Shown here: positions 61,744 through 64,000 of the stretch, in pieces
Layout of the letters: the number at the start of each line of letters is the position of its first letter
How positions within the stretch are numbered: the stretch's first letter is position 1
DNA from: Bacillota bacterium
GTDB taxonomy: Bacteria > Bacillota > Bacilli > Paenibacillales > NBRC-103111
Direction: 5' to 3'
Length of the DNA stretch: 64,000 nt
Assembly (NCBI GenBank): GCA_023388055.1
Contig: JAEWGW010000002.1
Coordinates: 62,001 to 126,000, forward strand
Made by a program: the position numbers and the translations under genes
The notes under the pieces: model-generated
The model's database searches: none
Seen by the model: only the letters and a program-made list of their open reading frames with translations
Told to the model about the DNA's origin: nothing

Positions 61744-63681
61744 GTGGAGGATATTCAAAAACATCAGTATTATCAATTGCCTTCTCTGCTGGATGCCTCA
61801 GGAATAACAGGGCCAACCGGACCAACAGGAGGTGAAGGCCCTGAAGGGGCTTCGGGGGATACAGGCGATGACGGCAGACCTGGTCACAAGGGTGCTAGTG
61901 GCCCTACCGGAATAACCGGGGCAACCGGACATTCTGGAGAAACCGGGGCAAGCGGTCCTACCGGAGCAACAGGTGATACCGGAGCAACAGGCCCTACAGG
62001 TAAAACAGGAATAACCGGGGCAACGGGTGACACCGGTGGGACCGGCGCTACTGGCCTTACCGGGGGTACAGGGTCAACGGGCTCTACCGGGCCATCCGGA
62101 CCTGAGGGACCTACGGGAATTACAGGCTTCACGGGTACTACCGGTGCCCGGGGAGCAACAGGACCATACAGCCACATCAGCAATAACCGGATAACGACGC
62201 CTGTATCACTGCCATTGACCGCTGCCGGTGCTTGGATAAATCTAAATACCGTCCCCTTTGTCTATCTGAAAAATCAACAAGCGGTAAAAATCGATGCCTC
62301 CCTCCTCTTGTCCTGGGATAGTGTCAATACGGATGCCACTTCCCTCAGCATGGAATACCAACTGCTGAGAAACGGAACTGTTATTAATAAAGGCGTCAGT
62401 ACCTACGGATTCTATATTAACAGCAAAATGGACAACAAAGAGCTCATTGACCTGTTCTATGTGGATACACCCGGAAGCGGGGCATATACGTATTCCTTAC
62501 AGGCTCGCATTGTCAATTTCTTCAACATCCAAAACACTGTACGTATTCTGGAGACTGACTTGGCTGCAGTCGCCTTTAATAATGCCTCATTTTCTTCGAG
62601 CCTGTATGTATCCTACCGGCCTACAGATGATCAGGGGAACGGGCATGTCGCTGTGGTGAATACGGCCTCTGATTCTGTTTCTGATACCATTGAAGTTGGT
62701 CGCGGGCCAGGAGCAATGGCTAAATCACCGGATGGAGCTACTCTCTATGTGGTGAATGCCCTGGATAACACAGTTTCCCTTATTGATACATTTACGAACC
62801 AGATTGTAGCAACCTTGGACGTAGGAGAGAATCCTTCAGCCGTTGTTGTAGCACCGGACAATTCTAAAGCATATGTAGCGAATTACGGCTCCAGTGATGT
62901 AACGGTAATTGACCATATTGCCCGCAAGGTGCTGACTACAGTACCAGTTGGAATTAAACATCCGTTTGCGATGGTTGTATCACCCAAAAGCTGGTATGTA
63001 TTCGTGGCAACGAAGGAGGATGAGAACAACCAAGGAGAGGTATATGGCATTTCAATCAAGGGTGAGCAAGTTACGAGTATTTACGATTTCTATGATTTTA
63101 GTACCCTGCCCCAACGCAACCCTCTTGCTGTCTCCTCAGACAGTCAGACGCTGCTCGTATTTGAAAAAAATAATATATATGTTTATCTCATTTCTGAGAC
63201 AGAGATCCACTTGTATAATTATGGTTCTGTATCTTGGCCCGGCTGGGTATCCGGTGATTTTCTCAACGGCCCGGACAATTATTTCTACGCTGTCCAAGAT
63301 CCGTCTTCACTTTTCTTGGGCAAAGCCTCCCTCCGAGCTAATGATATGAGTTTATTAGGTCCATGGGACCTTCCCAGCCATCGAGGTCAATATCAGCTTG
63401 CCATTACTCCTGATCAATCCAGAGTATGTGTCACTATAATAGGTGATGATGACCAGTTTCCCGGGCTGCAAATCATTGAACCACAAAATAACGATACGTC
63501 CCACTTCGTTGAACTGCCGGTTGCTAAACAAATCGCCATCACCATCGATAGTGCCAAGGCTTATGTTTCGGAGAATCAATATGTTCATCCTGTTAACCTG
63601 TGGACATACACGGCGGGTAACGCAGTTTATATTGGAGGCAATGTGCAAAGTATGGCTGCCGCCTACAATATGAGGACTTAG
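61744..63681 (+). CDS. collagen-like, beta domain and YVTN propeller fusion
   Basis: A 645-residue paralogue of the preceding gene. After an 18-residue leader (EDIQKHQYYQLPSLLDAS), residues 19-142 are collagen-like. The beta-rich domain follows at about 155-280 (LSMEYQLLRNGTVINKGVS, FYVDTPGSGAYTYSLQARI), and the propeller at about 285-645 (SPDGATLYVVNALDNTVSLI, APDNSKAYVANYGSSDVTVI). It ends SMAAAYNMRT. AAGGAG lies 12 bases before the GTG. The gap to the previous stop is 32 bases, and the leader sequence AAGGAGTTGTGC is repeated before the neighbouring genes. Confidence 0.82.
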   Translation: MEDIQKHQYYQLPSLLDASGITGPTGPTGGEGPEGASGDTGDDGRPGHKGASGPTGITGATGHSGETGASGPTGATGDTGATGPTGKTGITGATGDTGGTGATGLTGGTGSTGSTGPSGPEGPTGITGFTGTTGARGATGPYSHISNNRITTPVSLPLTAAGAWINLNTVPFVYLKNQQAVKIDASLLLSWDSVNTDATSLSMEYQLLRNGTVINKGVSTYGFYINSKMDNKELIDLFYVDTPGSGAYTYSLQARIVNFFNIQNTVRILETDLAAVAFNNASFSSSLYVSYRPTDDQGNGHVAVVNTASDSVSDTIEVGRGPGAMAKSPDGATLYVVNALDNTVSLIDTFTNQIVATLDVGENPSAVVVAPDNSKAYVANYGSSDVTVIDHIARKVLTTVPVGIKHPFAMVVSPKSWYVFVATKEDENNQGEVYGISIKGEQVTSIYDFYDFSTLPQRNPLAVSSDSQTLLVFEKNNIYVYLISETEIHLYNYGSVSWPGWVSGDFLNGPDNYFYAVQDPSSLFLGKASLRANDMSLLGPWDLPSHRGQYQLAITPDQSRVCVTIIGDDDQFPGLQIIEPQNNDTSHFVELPVAKQIAITIDSAKAYVSENQYVHPVNLWTYTAGNAVYIGGNVQSMAAAYNMRT

Positions 63682-63705
63682 CCTAGATAAGGAGTTGTGC
63701 AAACT

Positions 63706-64000
63706 GTGGATGAGATGCAAACCAATCCAATATTCTTCGGCGTAACCGGAGAGAACGATCAATTGGTGATTAGAGATGGCATACAAACCGTTGAGGCTGT
63801 AGGTATAGGTCCTACTGGCCCTACTGGTCCAACCGGTCCTACTGGTCCAACAGGACCATCAGGATTAGAAGGCAGAACCGGTGGATCAGGACCTACCGGT
63901 GATACGGGGGTCACCGGAATCACGGGAGCGACTGGTGCAACAGGAAATACAGGCTCGTCCGGCGCATCGGGACCCCTGGGACATGACGGAATAACGGGAC
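63706..64000 (+). CDS. collagen-like surface protein, 5' part (continues beyond window)
   Basis: The first 98 codons of another member, starting at GTG 63706 behind the same AAGGAGTTGTGC leader. The acidic leader peptide contains IFFGVTGENDQLVIRDG, resembling the IFIGQPGEDDQEVIWPG leader of the gene at 59702. A collagen-like region begins near residue 36 (GPTGPTGPTG...) and runs to the window edge without interruption. By analogy with its neighbours, a beta domain and a propeller probably follow, but they cannot be seen. Confidence 0.8.
   Translation, partial: MDEMQTNPIFFGVTGENDQLVIRDGIQTVEAVGIGPTGPTGPTGPTGPTGPSGLEGRTGGSGPTGDTGVTGITGATGATGNTGSSGASGPLGHDGITG

Noticed and set aside
54919..63990. 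CRISPR-like regularly spaced repeats
   Set aside because: The short GGACCTACCGGA-type repeats have a 9-base period, encode Gly-x-y triplets in frame and have no spacers; they are collagen-coding DNA.

Overview
The window looks like chromosomal DNA of an endospore-forming, fairly GC-rich Firmicute of the Paenibacillaceae, most likely Paenibacillus or a close relative. Pointers are CcpA, YlbF, YlaN, YtxJ, a T-box-controlled TyrZ-type tyrosyl-tRNA synthetase, CotF-type spore coat proteins, strong AAGGAGG-type ribosome binding sites with many GTG and TTG starts, and collagen-like spore-surface proteins with the N-terminus MSTPNIPNI. I see no tRNA, rRNA, CRISPR array, insertion sequence or prophage. 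The genus is inferred from gene content only.

Region 1 (1-18,200) is mostly housekeeping: the end of an L-asparaginase; a minus-strand set of XPB-type helicase, its helicase-associated partner and YlbF; a CBS protein; an M20 amidohydrolase; an FtsW/SpoVE-type SEDS protein; Asp23; a ChaA-type cation exchanger; YlaN; an HPr-like protein that lacks the phosphorylatable histidine; an M29 aminopeptidase; a TVP38 membrane protein; a lipoprotein; a GAF-GAF-GGDEF diguanylate cyclase; rpsD behind a long leader; a DEDDh exonuclease; and a MetE-like methyltransferase.

Region 2 (18,200-43,000) starts with tyrS and its T-box, divergent from a class A PBP carrying two C-terminal FN3 domains. There follow a repeat-rich intergenic stretch, MTA/SAH nucleosidase, ccpA, ytxJ, a zinc-binding protein, VanZ, PfpI, ptsI and ptsG (without ptsH between them), a three-gene spore-coat operon, thiE, a CoA-binding protein, a C39 protease, aroA, a rhodanese, aroK, a MerR-type regulator followed by a giant double-kinase hybrid sensor, a 55-residue zinc-motif protein and a SARP-like response regulator.

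Region 3 (43,350 to the window end, on the plus strand and continuing beyond it) is the striking part. At least ten large surface-type proteins and one methyltransferase lie head to tail. They are built from four interchangeable modules: a pyocin-knob-like repeat of about 85 residues, a beta-rich domain of about 115 residues, a YVTN beta-propeller, and Gly-X-Thr collagen-like stretches. Module sharing between the genes points to duplication and domain shuffling. By analogy with BclA, this is probably a locus for the spore outer surface (exosporium or hair-like nap), with possible glycan decoration of the collagen threonines. That function is inference; the module architecture is seen directly.
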